64,000 bases of DNA, taken from CAZBDV01 sp964490765. GTDB lineage: Bacteria > Cloacimonadota > Cloacimonadia > Cloacimonadales > JAJBBL01. Shown here piece by piece: positions 9,253-17,821 of the stretch. The DNA is taken from NCBI GenBank assembly GCA_964490765.1, contig CAZBDV010000011.1, positions 1 through 64,000 on the forward strand. Direction: 5' to 3'. The notes beneath the pieces were generated by a model, which saw only the letters and a program-made list of their open reading frames with translations, ran no database searches and was not told where the DNA came from. The position numbers were made by a program, and so were the translations under genes. Position 1 is the stretch's first letter. Every line of letters starts with the position of its first letter.

Positions 9253-9951
9253 ATGAAAAGAATCGTAGCAACCCTGTTATGTTTAACCTCGCTCGGACTG
9301 CTCGTTGCCGGAAACAATGATCTCTGGGAAAGAGCAACCGCTATAGCCCGCGAGAACTGGAACCTTGTGCCGGGTAAAACGGTTACCATAACAGAAACTA
9401 GAAATCTCAAGGAAGATGAAGAAACTACTAAGACCGAATATGTAATAAGCCACGAACCTTTTGAGAATCTTGTGATGAACGAGCTGATATCTTCTACAGT
9501 CGATGGCGTGGAACAGAACAGAGATGAGGCCATGCTGCAGTACGCCGAACCACTGAAAAGGGATAACACTCCCAAACAGGAGGGGATGTTTTTCACCGAA
9601 CCTGGCCAGGGACTGAGTATAGAGCTAAACGGTACTGAAGAGAATATTAACGGTTTCCATTGTCTAGCATTCGATTTCGCTTATGAAACTAATCATAACA
9701 ATACCACACAGCTGGGTACTCTCTGGTTGGATAAACAATCTGGTGCCCTGATCAAAAAAGAGTTCCAGGTGGATAAAAATCCAAGATTCGTCACAGATAT
9801 GGAGATAACTCAATATTACCATTACGATCCAGCTACCGGTGAATGGTATGAAGAGATGGTTGATACAGTCATTAATATCTCCGCAATGGGTAACGAACTC
9901 ATAAATTACACAAAGGTAATTTATTCCGACTATTGGAGATTCGGAGAATAG
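9253..9951 (+). CDS. Secreted protein of unknown function
   Basis: A 232-residue protein with a clear signal peptide (MKRIVATLLCLTSLGLLVAG). No lipobox cysteine follows at the cleavage site, so it is probably soluble in the periplasm or exported. The mature part is rich in beta-strand-forming repeats of polar and aromatic residues (LGTLWLDKQSGALIKKEF). That pattern is reminiscent of LolA/LolB-like or outer-membrane-lipoprotein-sorting folds, but I cannot assign a family. It has a good AAAGGAG site and starts 23 bp after the permease-peptidase gene, so it is likely co-transcribed as a third component of that system. Confidence 0.75.
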   Translation: MKRIVATLLCLTSLGLLVAGNNDLWERATAIARENWNLVPGKTVTITETRNLKEDEETTKTEYVISHEPFENLVMNELISSTVDGVEQNRDEAMLQYAEPLKRDNTPKQEGMFFTEPGQGLSIELNGTEENINGFHCLAFDFAYETNHNNTTQLGTLWLDKQSGALIKKEFQVDKNPRFVTDMEITQYYHYDPATGEWYEEMVDTVINISAMGNELINYTKVIYSDYWRFGE

Positions 9952-9961
9952 CACTTCGAGG

Positions 9962-9998
9962 GCTCTGTGCCGTGGTTATTATCTCCCCGGCACAGAGC
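9962..9998. terminator. Hairpin after the ABC operon
   Basis: An 11-bp perfect stem (GCTCTGTGCCG at 9962-9972 with its complement at 9988-9998) encloses a 15-nt loop, directly downstream of the secreted-protein gene. There is no clean T-run afterwards, only mixed pyrimidines (TTCATCTCTCCTTT). It is therefore either a weak intrinsic terminator or a transcript-end-stabilising hairpin. Confidence 0.5.
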
Positions 9999-10262
9999 TG
10001 TTCATCTCTCCTTTAGAAATATTCGAGCCCCCGCTTAAAACCTCCGCCAGAACTCAAAACAGTTCTTATCTCACGCCCGAAAATTTAGAAAATTATTATA
10101 ACAATAAGCCCTGTTCAGCATAGATAATCAGCTCGTGCCTCATCAGCGAAAGTCATTGACATTTATCGTTTCCATTGTAACTTATTAATGATTATGATAA
10201 GCAGATAAACTGATGATATAGAAACGAATGATCAGTTACATATCCGATTTGATGGAGTCGTA
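9999..10262. other. Intergenic region upstream of pncB
   Basis: Non-coding stretch between the hairpin and pncB. It contains a TTGACA box at 10156-10161 followed by AT-rich sequence (TAACTTATTAATGATT), a plausible promoter region without a convincing -10 at standard spacing. No ORF, RNA gene or repeat was recognised. Confidence 0.4.
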
Positions 10263-11684
10263 ATGGAGAGCAAGAATCAATTTCTGGGCTTATATACCGA
10301 TCTTTACGAACTGACGATGGCACAGGGCTATTTTTTAACCGGGAAGAGAGAAACAGAAGCAACGTTTGATTATTTCTTCCGGGAAAATCCTTTTGATGGT
10401 GGTTATGTGATCTTTGCTGGATTACAGGATTTTCTGGACAGTTTACACAATTTCCGTTTCGATAGTAGTTCCTGCCGCTATCTGGAGAAACTTGGTTTTA
10501 AAAAAGACTTCATTGAATATCTTACCAGGTTCACCTTTCGTGGTGAGATCTTCGCTCCGAGAGAAGGAGAGATAGTCTTTCCCTATGAACCACTAATGAT
10601 AGTCAAGGGTAATATTCTGGAAACACAGATCATCGAGACGCTGCTCCTGAACATCATTAATTTTCAGTCTCTGATAGCCACCAAAGCCACTCGTATCCGC
10701 AATGTAGCCGGATCCCGGGCTGTAATGGATTTCGGCCTGAGGCGTGCTCAGAGCTGGGGTGGTCTGCATGCCAGCAGAGCTGCGGTCATTGGTGGTTGTG
10801 ATTCCACATCTAATGTTTATGCAGCCAGACTCTATGATATTCCACCTGCAGGGACACAGGCACATTCCTGGATTCAGAATTTCGAATCCGAACTGACTGC
10901 CTTCAGGCATTATGCCAGGATCTATCCCGATAATTGCATACTGCTTGTTGATACCTATAACACGCTGAATTCTGGTGTGCCGAATGCCATTAAAGTAGCC
11001 AGTGAAATGGAGAGTAAAGGTGCCAGGCTGAGAGGTATCCGGCTCGATAGCGGCGACCTTGCCTATCTCAGTAAGCAAGCCAGAGAGATGCTCGATGCAG
11101 CGGGACTCACCTATGTCAAAATTTTCGCCTCTAACCAGCTCGATGAGTATGTCATCAGGAGCCTTAACCAGCAGAACGCACCAATAGACGGTTTTGGTGT
11201 CGGAACCTCTCTCGTTACCGGAAGAGATGATGCAGCACTCGATGGGGTTTATAAATTGAGTATGAGTGATGGCAAACCAAGGCTGAAGCTCTCGGAAACC
11301 ATAGCAAAGATCGTTATCCCGGGCGTGAAGTCGGTATACCGTTATTACAACGGGGATGGTTCTTTCTATGCCGATGCGATCTGTCTTGAGGGAGAAAAGC
11401 AAATCGATACAATCTATCATCCGCACGAGCAGGAGACCTGGTGCTCTCTAAAAGGTAAGGAATACTCCCCTCTACTGGAGAGGGTTATGATAAAGGGTGA
11501 ACAGGTTACCAGTAGAATTCCTGTACAGCAGATCGCCGAATACAGTAGGAGGGAGTTCAATATACTCCCGGATGAGTATAAGCGATTCGAGAATCCCCAT
11601 ATCTATAAGGTCGGATTGAGTAGTAAGCTTATTCGTTTGAGAAACAATTTGATTAAAACCACAGAAAAGAGAGTGAAAGGCTAA
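10263..11684 (+). CDS. pncB: Nicotinate phosphoribosyltransferase
   Basis: A 473-residue cytoplasmic enzyme that joins nicotinate and phosphoribosyl pyrophosphate to nicotinate mononucleotide, using ATP (Preiss-Handler NAD salvage). The start GLYTDLYELTMAQGYF is diagnostic of the family. Further family segments are FRENPFDGGYVIFAGL, AVMDFGLRRAQSW (phosphate/substrate binding), TQAHSWIQ and GIRLDSGDLAYLS. Length is normal for the long bacterial form. A GGAG site precedes the ATG. It is the first gene of a two-gene operon with pncA, which supplies nicotinate from nicotinamide; nadE for the last step is at 30.5 kb. Confidence 0.96.
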   Translation: MESKNQFLGLYTDLYELTMAQGYFLTGKRETEATFDYFFRENPFDGGYVIFAGLQDFLDSLHNFRFDSSSCRYLEKLGFKKDFIEYLTRFTFRGEIFAPREGEIVFPYEPLMIVKGNILETQIIETLLLNIINFQSLIATKATRIRNVAGSRAVMDFGLRRAQSWGGLHASRAAVIGGCDSTSNVYAARLYDIPPAGTQAHSWIQNFESELTAFRHYARIYPDNCILLVDTYNTLNSGVPNAIKVASEMESKGARLRGIRLDSGDLAYLSKQAREMLDAAGLTYVKIFASNQLDEYVIRSLNQQNAPIDGFGVGTSLVTGRDDAALDGVYKLSMSDGKPRLKLSETIAKIVIPGVKSVYRYYNGDGSFYADAICLEGEKQIDTIYHPHEQETWCSLKGKEYSPLLERVMIKGEQVTSRIPVQQIAEYSRREFNILPDEYKRFENPHIYKVGLSSKLIRLRNNLIKTTEKRVKG

Positions 11685-11693
11685 GGAGGATTG

Positions 11694-12314
11694 ATGAAAG
11701 CACTTTTAATAGTCGATGTCCAGATAGATTTCTGTCCAGGGGGTGCCCTTCCGGCACCGAATGGTGATATGATAATTCCAACGATAAACAGGTTAATGAA
11801 GAAATTCCCACTCGTAGTAGCTTCGAAAGATTATCATCCGCAGGATTCCAAACACTTCGAAAAGTGGCCGCCTCATTGTATAGCTGGAACAGAGGGTGCA
11901 GAATTTCACCCGAAACTCGACACCGAGATCAGCGATATTCAGATGAAAGGTAAGAAAGATCGCAAAGACAGGGGAAGTGATTCTTCTCATCACAGAAAAG
12001 AGGATAACATCGACAAGGTATTTCTCAAGGGAACCGGTAAGGCAGATGAGGCCTATTCAGCCTTCCATGCTACCAATGATGATCTGGAGAAATTCCTCAA
12101 AGCCAAGAAGGTCACTGATCTCTATATTACCGGCCTGACCACCGATTACTGTGTCAAGGAGACTGCTCTCGATGCCGTTAAAAAAGGATTTGAGACCTAC
12201 GTAGTGACCGATGCTATTGCAGCAGTAAACGCCAGAGAAGGTGATGGCGAGAGAGCATTGCAGAAGATGAAAAAAGAGGGAGTGAAACTGGTTACTTCCA
12301 GACAGATTTCTTAG
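11694..12314 (+). CDS. pncA: Nicotinamidase
   Basis: A 206-residue isochorismatase-fold amidase that hydrolyses nicotinamide to nicotinate plus ammonia. The catalytic triad is visible: Asp8 in LLIVDVQIDF, Lys112 in FLKGTGK, and Cys153 in TTDYCVKET. The metal ligands are Asp46, His48 and His54 in KDYHPQDSKH. The ATG at 11694 is used because AGGAGG ends 4 nt before it; the in-frame TTG at 11691 would leave no spacing. A highly charged insert (about 84-105, Lys/Arg/Asp/Ser/His-rich) separates the metal site from the catalytic Lys and is longer than I expect for the family. It directly follows pncB (9 bp), giving an NAD-salvage operon. Confidence 0.95.
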   Translation: MKALLIVDVQIDFCPGGALPAPNGDMIIPTINRLMKKFPLVVASKDYHPQDSKHFEKWPPHCIAGTEGAEFHPKLDTEISDIQMKGKKDRKDRGSDSSHHRKEDNIDKVFLKGTGKADEAYSAFHATNDDLEKFLKAKKVTDLYITGLTTDYCVKETALDAVKKGFETYVVTDAIAAVNAREGDGERALQKMKKEGVKLVTSRQIS

Positions 12315-12406
12315 ATTTCTCTTAAAGAGGCTCTATTAAATAAAGCGTTAAATCGGAAATCTCTCAGAAAAGTAAGCACGATAGACCCCTGACATCCGTG
12401 GTCAAT

Positions 12407-13324
12407 CTAGGTAGTTATGATATCCTGCAATTTACGCTCTGCGTGCTTTAATGTCTGTTTAATTTCGCTCATATCTTGCCACGGATCTTCTATTTGAGCT
12501 AACCTTCTGAAAATGTTTGTCATATTATAACTCCGTGCGTTGAGTTGATCATCAGAAAGTTCATCCCAATGAACGGGTGTCGCTACCGGAGCGCCAGGTT
12601 TTGCCCTGACTGCATAAGGGGTAACCGTGGTCTGTCCGTAGGCATTTCTTGAAGTATCTATTAACAGGCGGGTTCTTGGGGTCTCCCCCTTTTTTATCTT
12701 TGCAGTTATCCGTTCAGGATATTGCTCTGCCACAAACTCTGCAACTGATTGGGCGAAAGATCGGACTTTATCAAACCGCTTATCTCTTCTCAAGGGTACG
12801 ATCAAGTGAACTCCTTTTGAACCAGTTGTCATGACAAATACGGTTAAGTTAAGCTCCTTCACGAGAAATTCGTGTAAGATTTCCGCTGCCCAGCTTATCT
12901 GTGTAAAATCACGTTCAGGCGGATCAAGATCAAATATCATACGGTCAGGATAGTCAGGTTTATCCCTTCTGCTTAACCAGGTATGCGGTGTTATGCAGGC
13001 CTGATTCGCAAGATATACCAGGGTGGCTCTATTATTACAGATAACCCGGGGTACTACACCTCCCTCTTTCTTTTCAATCCGGCTCAGTTTCAGCCAGCCA
13101 GGAAAATAGTCAGAAGCTTTATGCTGATAAAAACTATCACCTTTTATGCCCTCCGGAAATCTATGCATGGTGATCGGACGATCTTTCATATAGGGAAGGA
13201 TTGTTTTGGCTATCTTTAGATAGTATTCGACCAGGTCTCCTTTAGATATTTTATCTTCAGGAAAGAAAACCTTATCCTCATTTGATATCTCGATTATATG
13301 CCTGTCGATAGTCAGTTTTTTCAT
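12407..13324 (-). CDS. ligD (Pol): LigD-type polymerase/primase, stand-alone
   Basis: A 305-residue archaeo-eukaryotic-primase-fold enzyme equal to the POL domain of LigD. It adds (ribo)nucleotides at broken ends during non-homologous end joining. Metal-binding aspartates Asp132 and Asp134 are in MIFDLDPPE, and TTGSKGVHLIVPL is the nucleotide-binding signature. The N-terminal DKVFFPED and ITMHRFPEGI segments are also typical. It is the last gene of a three-gene minus-strand cluster (phosphoesterase, ligase, polymerase) in the domain order of Pseudomonas-type LigD. It begins 2 bp after the ligase stop, so translation is probably coupled. Confidence 0.94.
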   Translation of the reverse strand: MKKLTIDRHIIEISNEDKVFFPEDKISKGDLVEYYLKIAKTILPYMKDRPITMHRFPEGIKGDSFYQHKASDYFPGWLKLSRIEKKEGGVVPRVICNNRATLVYLANQACITPHTWLSRRDKPDYPDRMIFDLDPPERDFTQISWAAEILHEFLVKELNLTVFVMTTGSKGVHLIVPLRRDKRFDKVRSFAQSVAEFVAEQYPERITAKIKKGETPRTRLLIDTSRNAYGQTTVTPYAVRAKPGAPVATPVHWDELSDDQLNARSYNMTNIFRRLAQIEDPWQDMSEIKQTLKHAERKLQDIITT

Positions 13325-13326
13325 AT

Positions 13327-14355
13327 CTACTCCGGTGCTTCTCGTTTAACATCCTGTGGCCTCTTGTCCCGGCGCAGCCCTAAAAATCGGGGATGGCGTA
13401 GTTTACCATCCTCTGTCCATTCGGTAAACCCAATTTCTGCAACTAATTCAGGCTTGACCCACTGGACATTCTTGATCTGTAGGTCATTGTTATCTTTAAA
13501 AGGAGATGACTTCTCTATATTGTCTTTCAATCTTTCACTTAAATTCTTCAACATCTTATCATCAAAGCCGGTTCCCACTTTACCGGCATAGATCAGTTCA
13601 TCCTCCTCATAATAGCCGATTAGAAGGGCACCGAAGCCGATACGCGCCCCCTCTGGCTCCGTAAAGCCTCCAATCACAAATTCCTGCTGATTGATACATT
13701 TAAACTTCAACCACTGCTTAGACCTGCCCTTTATATATCTGCTCTCAGCATTTTTAGCAATTAGTCCTTCCCACCCTTTTTCACATGCCGATTGAAAATA
13801 CTCTTCGCCGTCTTCATTCTTATGCTGTACGAAACGAATCGGATCTTCCCACTTGAAAGCTTGTCTCAGTAGATTTTTACGCTTTCTCAAAGGAAGCCTC
13901 TCTATGTTATATCCATTTACATAGAGCAAATCGAATATATAATAATAAACTTTTACATCGCTATCTAGGGCTTTTTCAGGATCACTAATATGCATCCTGT
14001 TCTGTAATCTGGCAAAACTGGTAAGATTCTTATCAAATGCCAGAATCTCACCATCTGTGATAAAATCACTAATCTCTTCTTTGGCTAGAGCAGTAACTAT
14101 CTCAGGATAAGTATTGTTAAGTTTTTTATTGTTCCGTGACATAAGATGTAAGGCATTCCCTGTGCGAAATGAAATACAACGTTCTCCGTCCAGTTTTCGT
14201 TCGAATAACCAATTCTCATCAGAAAATCTCCTGTGAGAGAGTGTTGCCAGCATAGGGTCGATAGAGTCAGGTTGAGGACCCTTCTTGATCAACTTCTTTT
14301 CTTTGTCAGAAAGAGATGAGAACAAACCGAATTTCAAATTATTCATCTTACTCAT
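13327..14355 (-). CDS. ligD (Lig): ATP-dependent DNA ligase, LigD-type ligase domain
   Basis: A 342-residue ATP-dependent ligase. Adenylation motif I is ERKLDGER with Lys54 as the AMP-accepting residue. Later motifs are DGEILAFD, YIFDLLYVNG, GWEGLIAKN and KQWLKFKC (motif V). The C-terminal OB-fold (about 235-340) contains AGKVGTGFDDKML and the LRHPRFLGLRRDK tail. It seals nicks and double-strand breaks after processing by the neighbouring phosphoesterase and polymerase. Only 4 bp separate it from the upstream phosphoesterase and 2 bp from the downstream polymerase gene. No Ku gene is present in the window. Confidence 0.95.
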   Translation of the reverse strand: MSKMNNLKFGLFSSLSDKEKKLIKKGPQPDSIDPMLATLSHRRFSDENWLFERKLDGERCISFRTGNALHLMSRNNKKLNNTYPEIVTALAKEEISDFITDGEILAFDKNLTSFARLQNRMHISDPEKALDSDVKVYYYIFDLLYVNGYNIERLPLRKRKNLLRQAFKWEDPIRFVQHKNEDGEEYFQSACEKGWEGLIAKNAESRYIKGRSKQWLKFKCINQQEFVIGGFTEPEGARIGFGALLIGYYEEDELIYAGKVGTGFDDKMLKNLSERLKDNIEKSSPFKDNNDLQIKNVQWVKPELVAEIGFTEWTEDGKLRHPRFLGLRRDKRPQDVKREAPE

Positions 14356-14359
14356 TAAC

Positions 14360-14953
14360 TCATTTGTCTTTTTGTTTTATCCTGGTTTTTCCAGAAAGAA
14401 CAGACTCCGGTTCTGTCTCGACCGGATTACGGCGGGCGTCGGCCTCTTCGTCATTCATCTTGACTAATAGCCAGCGTTGATCTTTACCTTTGCCGGTTCT
14501 GATCAGGGCATATCCACCCCTGAGTTTCTTTCCCTCCAGCCAGACCGTCACGTGTCCATCCTCTAATGCCTGTAGCATAGAGACAGGTTTATCCTCTTTC
14601 TCATCAGTTTTGATGTTTCTGTAGGTTCCGGTATCCCAGACGAGCACTTTGCCTGCCCCATATTCACCTTCAGGTATCTCACCCTCAAAATCGGCATACT
14701 CGAGGGGATGATCCTCTGTTGGAACAGCTAACCGCTTATCACGGGGATCGGTAGAAGGCCCTTTCGGAACAGCCCAGGACTTGAGAACTCCCTCGACCTC
14801 CAGCCGGAAATCATAGTGTAGCCTGCTGGCAAAATGTTTCTGGATCACAAAAATCGGTTTATCACCCTTTTTATCACCCCCACCCTCAGGTTCTGATGTT
14901 CTTTTGAAATCTCGCTTTTCGCGATACTTACTGAGCTTCTCTTTCGCTGTCAT
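14360..14953 (-). CDS. ligD (PE): LigD-type 3'-phosphoesterase, stand-alone
   Basis: A 197-residue protein equal to the PE domain of LigD, which trims 3'-ribonucleotides and removes 3'-phosphates from DNA ends. Its metal ligands are conserved with the same spacing as Pseudomonas LigD: His40 and His46-x-Asp48 in IQKHFASRLHYDFRLE, and His82 in PTEDHPLEYADFEG. A basic, disordered-looking N-terminus (1-33) precedes the domain. It is the first gene of the split-ligD cluster. Confidence 0.94.
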   Translation of the reverse strand: MTAKEKLSKYREKRDFKRTSEPEGGGDKKGDKPIFVIQKHFASRLHYDFRLEVEGVLKSWAVPKGPSTDPRDKRLAVPTEDHPLEYADFEGEIPEGEYGAGKVLVWDTGTYRNIKTDEKEDKPVSMLQALEDGHVTVWLEGKKLRGGYALIRTGKGKDQRWLLVKMNDEEADARRNPVETEPESVLSGKTRIKQKDK

Positions 14954-15084
14954 ATGGTCTTTCCCTCCGCGATTTTCTTCCTTAAATATTTATCACAAGA
15001 ACAGACTCTCTGTCAAGCTTCCGATTATAATTGAGACCATTGAATGTAAAACAGCCAACCACTAAGATCAGAGAGAGATCTCTG

Positions 15085-15125
15085 GGGAAGAGTATAGTCG
15101 GCACGATGCCGACTATACTCTTCCC
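15085..15125. repeat. Perfect 19-bp inverted repeat (hairpin), shared tip motif
   Basis: Arms at 15085-15103 and 15107-15125 are perfectly complementary over 19 bp with a 3-nt loop. The tip reads GTCGGCACGATGCCGAC, nearly the same as the tip of the hairpin at 49245-49284, although the outer stems are unrelated. It lies just downstream of the P-type ATPase gene (minus strand) and upstream of the ligD cluster. It could terminate the ATPase transcript, but no T-run follows, so it may instead be a dispersed palindromic element. Confidence 0.85.
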
Positions 15126-15157
15126 AATTAGTTAACCCTGGTTTGTCCTGGAAACTG

Positions 15158-17302
15158 TCAGAAAAGATTTTTCCTATATCTAAGCAGACGGAGCGAGTTC
15201 ATCACAGCAAGGAGAGTAACTCCAACATCAGCGAAGACTGCTCCCCAGATCGTTATCAAACCCAGTCCACCGAGCAGCAGAAAGAGAGATTTGATTCCAA
15301 GAGCAAGGACAATATTCTGCCTGGCATTATTCAACGACTTGCGGGCCAGCCCCAGTATTCCAGGGAGTTTATCGATCTCATCGGTCTGCAGAACGATATC
15401 AGACGATTCAATAGCAGCAGCAGAACCTATACCTCCCATCGCCATTCCTGTATCAGCCAGGGCCATAGCCGGTGCATCGTTGATACCGTCCCCTATATAG
15501 AGGATCTTGTGAGTTGTTTCTTTCTTAATCCTGTTGATATGTTCGAGTTTATCCTCCGGCAGAAGCGAGCCGTAATATTCTGTGATACCGAGAGCAGCTG
15601 CTACACTGGCAGCTACATCCGGTTTGTCACCGGTGAGCATTACTATCCGTTTAATCCCTGCTCTCTTCAATCTTGCTATTGTCTCCGAAATTCGGGCTCG
15701 TAGACTCTCAGTAAACTCGACGGTTCCGAGTAATCTTCCGTTCAATGCTACCCCAATCAGAGTCTTGCCATTTACCATCCCTTCCAGGTCATCCGTTATC
15801 TCTACCCCCTCCTGCCGTAGAAAGTCAGGCCTACCGGACAGAATGGCTTTTCCACTCTTTGTCGCCCGGACACCTTTGCCCGGTATTTCCTGAAATTTGT
15901 AACCAGAAAGCTCCTCACTCTTATGATCCGAAAGCTGGCGGTGGTATTCGGCACTGACAGCCGAGGCAAGCGGATGATTGGAATTAGATTCGGCAATGTA
16001 TGCCTGGTGGAGCAGGAAAGATTCGGCTACGCCAGGTAGAGGTTCTATTTTACTAACCTCCAGTTTACCTCGCGTCAGGGTACCAGTTTTATCGAGAATA
16101 ACTGTACCCGTTCTGGCCAGATTCTCCAGAAAGACTCCACCCTTTACGAGTATGCCGTGCCTGATCAGGACTGCAAGCCCTGAGAAGAAGCTGAGTGGGA
16201 CGGATATGACGAGAGCACAGGGGCAGGAAATGACCAGGAATATTAGTGCCCGATAAAACCAACTCTGGAAATCACCGAGTGAGAGGAGGAAGGGAGGTAT
16301 GACGGCTATCAAAAGAGCAAGTGCAAGAACAACCGGTGTATATACTGCGGCAAAACGAGTAATGAATCGCTCGGTCTTCGTTTTTCTACTCTTAGCCATT
16401 CTTACGAGGTCAATTATCCTCGAGATCGTTGAACTTTCATATTCTCGGCTGATCTTGAGTGTTACAGAACTGGCGAGGTTTACTGCACCTGCAGCTACAG
16501 AACTCCCTGCAACAACGCTTTCGGGATATGATTCTCCTGTCAGGAGAGAATTGTCTATGCTGGTATTTCCCTCTATTATTACTCCGTCGAGTGGAACTCT
16601 CTCGCCCGGTTTAACCAGTATCTTATCGTCTATCTTCACCTGCTCGGGGAGAACCTTCAGGACGTTTCCGTTCCGCAGTAGATTGGCATAATCAGGTTTG
16701 AGTTTCTGCATCTCTTCGATCGAATGCTGAGAATACTCCACTATTTTGCTCTCGAAGAACCTGCCGATCTGATAGAAGAGCATAACAGCTACCGCTTCAG
16801 CAGATTCTCCGATAATCAGGGCGCCGACAGTAGCAACTGTCATGAGAAGATGTTCATTGAAGATGTAGCGGCTGAATAATTTTCGCAATGCTCCCCTGAT
16901 AACATCCCAGCCGATGATCAAATAACTCACAAGATATAGAGGCAGCCTGAAGGGTGGTGACAGATTGATAAATGCTATAAGAAAGAAAAGAACACCCAAA
17001 ACGTTCAGGAGCGTCTTCCTGGTCTTGAAGGAGCTATAGATACTATCACGGAAACGGTATTCCTTTTCCCTGTGGGAGGCGAGTATGACCTCTATATCGG
17101 GTTCGATTTTCTTAACGATCTGGCTGACCAGATCGGGCAGCTTAACTTCCAGGGAATAATCACTGATATAGACAATCAACTCTCTGCCCAGAAAATCGAG
17201 TGTTACACCCGCAATACCCTCTATTGCCCGCAATTCTCTCTCTATCTCAGCGGCACAGCCGGGACAGGAGAGATGCTTCAAAACGAAATCATACTTCTTC
17301 AT
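15158..17302 (-). CDS. zntA/cadA-like: P1B-type heavy-metal-transporting ATPase (Zn/Cd/Pb-like)
   Basis: A 714-residue metal-exporting ATPase. It begins with an HMA metal-binding domain whose ligands are Cys13 and Cys16 in LSCPGCAAE. A set of membrane helices (about 100-180) follows, then the actuator domain with LLTGESYP. The transport motif is Cys-Pro-Cys at 360-362 (SCPCALVISVP). The phosphorylated Asp404 is in DKTGTLTRG, and the hinge is GDGINDAPAMA. CPCALVIS rather than CPCALGLA favours Zn/Cd/Pb over Cu. It detoxifies metal from the cytoplasm. The ribosome-binding site GAGGTAAGG precedes the ATG. It is divergent from the DUF3795-mobB operon across about 180 bp. Confidence 0.92.
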   Translation of the reverse strand: MKKYDFVLKHLSCPGCAAEIERELRAIEGIAGVTLDFLGRELIVYISDYSLEVKLPDLVSQIVKKIEPDIEVILASHREKEYRFRDSIYSSFKTRKTLLNVLGVLFFLIAFINLSPPFRLPLYLVSYLIIGWDVIRGALRKLFSRYIFNEHLLMTVATVGALIIGESAEAVAVMLFYQIGRFFESKIVEYSQHSIEEMQKLKPDYANLLRNGNVLKVLPEQVKIDDKILVKPGERVPLDGVIIEGNTSIDNSLLTGESYPESVVAGSSVAAGAVNLASSVTLKISREYESSTISRIIDLVRMAKSRKTKTERFITRFAAVYTPVVLALALLIAVIPPFLLSLGDFQSWFYRALIFLVISCPCALVISVPLSFFSGLAVLIRHGILVKGGVFLENLARTGTVILDKTGTLTRGKLEVSKIEPLPGVAESFLLHQAYIAESNSNHPLASAVSAEYHRQLSDHKSEELSGYKFQEIPGKGVRATKSGKAILSGRPDFLRQEGVEITDDLEGMVNGKTLIGVALNGRLLGTVEFTESLRARISETIARLKRAGIKRIVMLTGDKPDVAASVAAALGITEYYGSLLPEDKLEHINRIKKETTHKILYIGDGINDAPAMALADTGMAMGGIGSAAAIESSDIVLQTDEIDKLPGILGLARKSLNNARQNIVLALGIKSLFLLLGGLGLITIWGAVFADVGVTLLAVMNSLRLLRYRKNLF

Positions 17303-17399
17303 CCTTACCTCTCGTAGTCACCTGCAAGGTGTTCCTGGTTACATAATAATAGCAAAAAGGATTGAACCACACCTTTTTTCGGTCGATTAGAGAGGTAAC

Positions 17400-17428
17400 T
17401 TGACAAAAACTACTTATCGCTATATTAG
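17400..17428 (+). promoter_or_regulatory. Candidate sigma-70-like promoter for the DUF3795-mobB operon
   Basis: A perfect TTGACA at 17400-17405 is followed after 15-17 nt by TATATTAG (17421-17428). It is about 60 bp upstream of the first start codon of the operon. Judged by eye only. Confidence 0.45.
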
Positions 17429-17482
17429 TTTGTAATAGAAATGATTTTCGCTTTTTGAGAGAAGGTTTTCGAGGAGTTCAAT

Positions 17483-17821
17483 ATGAAGAGAATCGTATCA
17501 GCCTGTGGTATTGATTGCTACAAATGTGAGTGTTACATTGCCACTCGTGATAATGATCAGACAGGGAAAGAGATCGTGGCCCAAAAATGGTCGAAACAGT
17601 ATGAAGCTAACCTCACCTCTAAAGATATCGAGTGTGAGGGGTGTATGTCTGACGGTATGCATTTTGCCTGGTGTCATAAATGTCCGATCAGACGGTGTGT
17701 AATAGACAAGGGGTATCAGAGTTGTGCTGACTGTGAAGAATACCCCTGTAAAACGGTTGAATTCCTTTACAATGGTGTTCCGGAAGCTAAAACAAATATA
17801 GAGAATTTGAGGTCGAGATGA
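17483..17821 (+). CDS. DUF3795-type cysteine-rich protein
   Basis: A 112-residue small protein with twelve cysteines. They are arranged as CGIDCYKCEC near the N-terminus, then CEGCMSDG, WCHKCPIRRC, and CADCEEYPC. This pattern fits DUF3795-type proteins, which probably bind zinc or an Fe-S cluster; the function is unknown. A GAGGAG site precedes the ATG. The stop overlaps the start of mobB by 4 nt (ATGA), so the two are translationally coupled, suggesting a link to molybdenum-cofactor or metal chemistry. Confidence 0.85.
   Translation: MKRIVSACGIDCYKCECYIATRDNDQTGKEIVAQKWSKQYEANLTSKDIECEGCMSDGMHFAWCHKCPIRRCVIDKGYQSCADCEEYPCKTVEFLYNGVPEAKTNIENLRSR

Noticed and set aside
10593..11426. 277-residue ORF on the minus strand
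   Set aside because: Fully antisense to pncB, which has all family motifs; no independent support.
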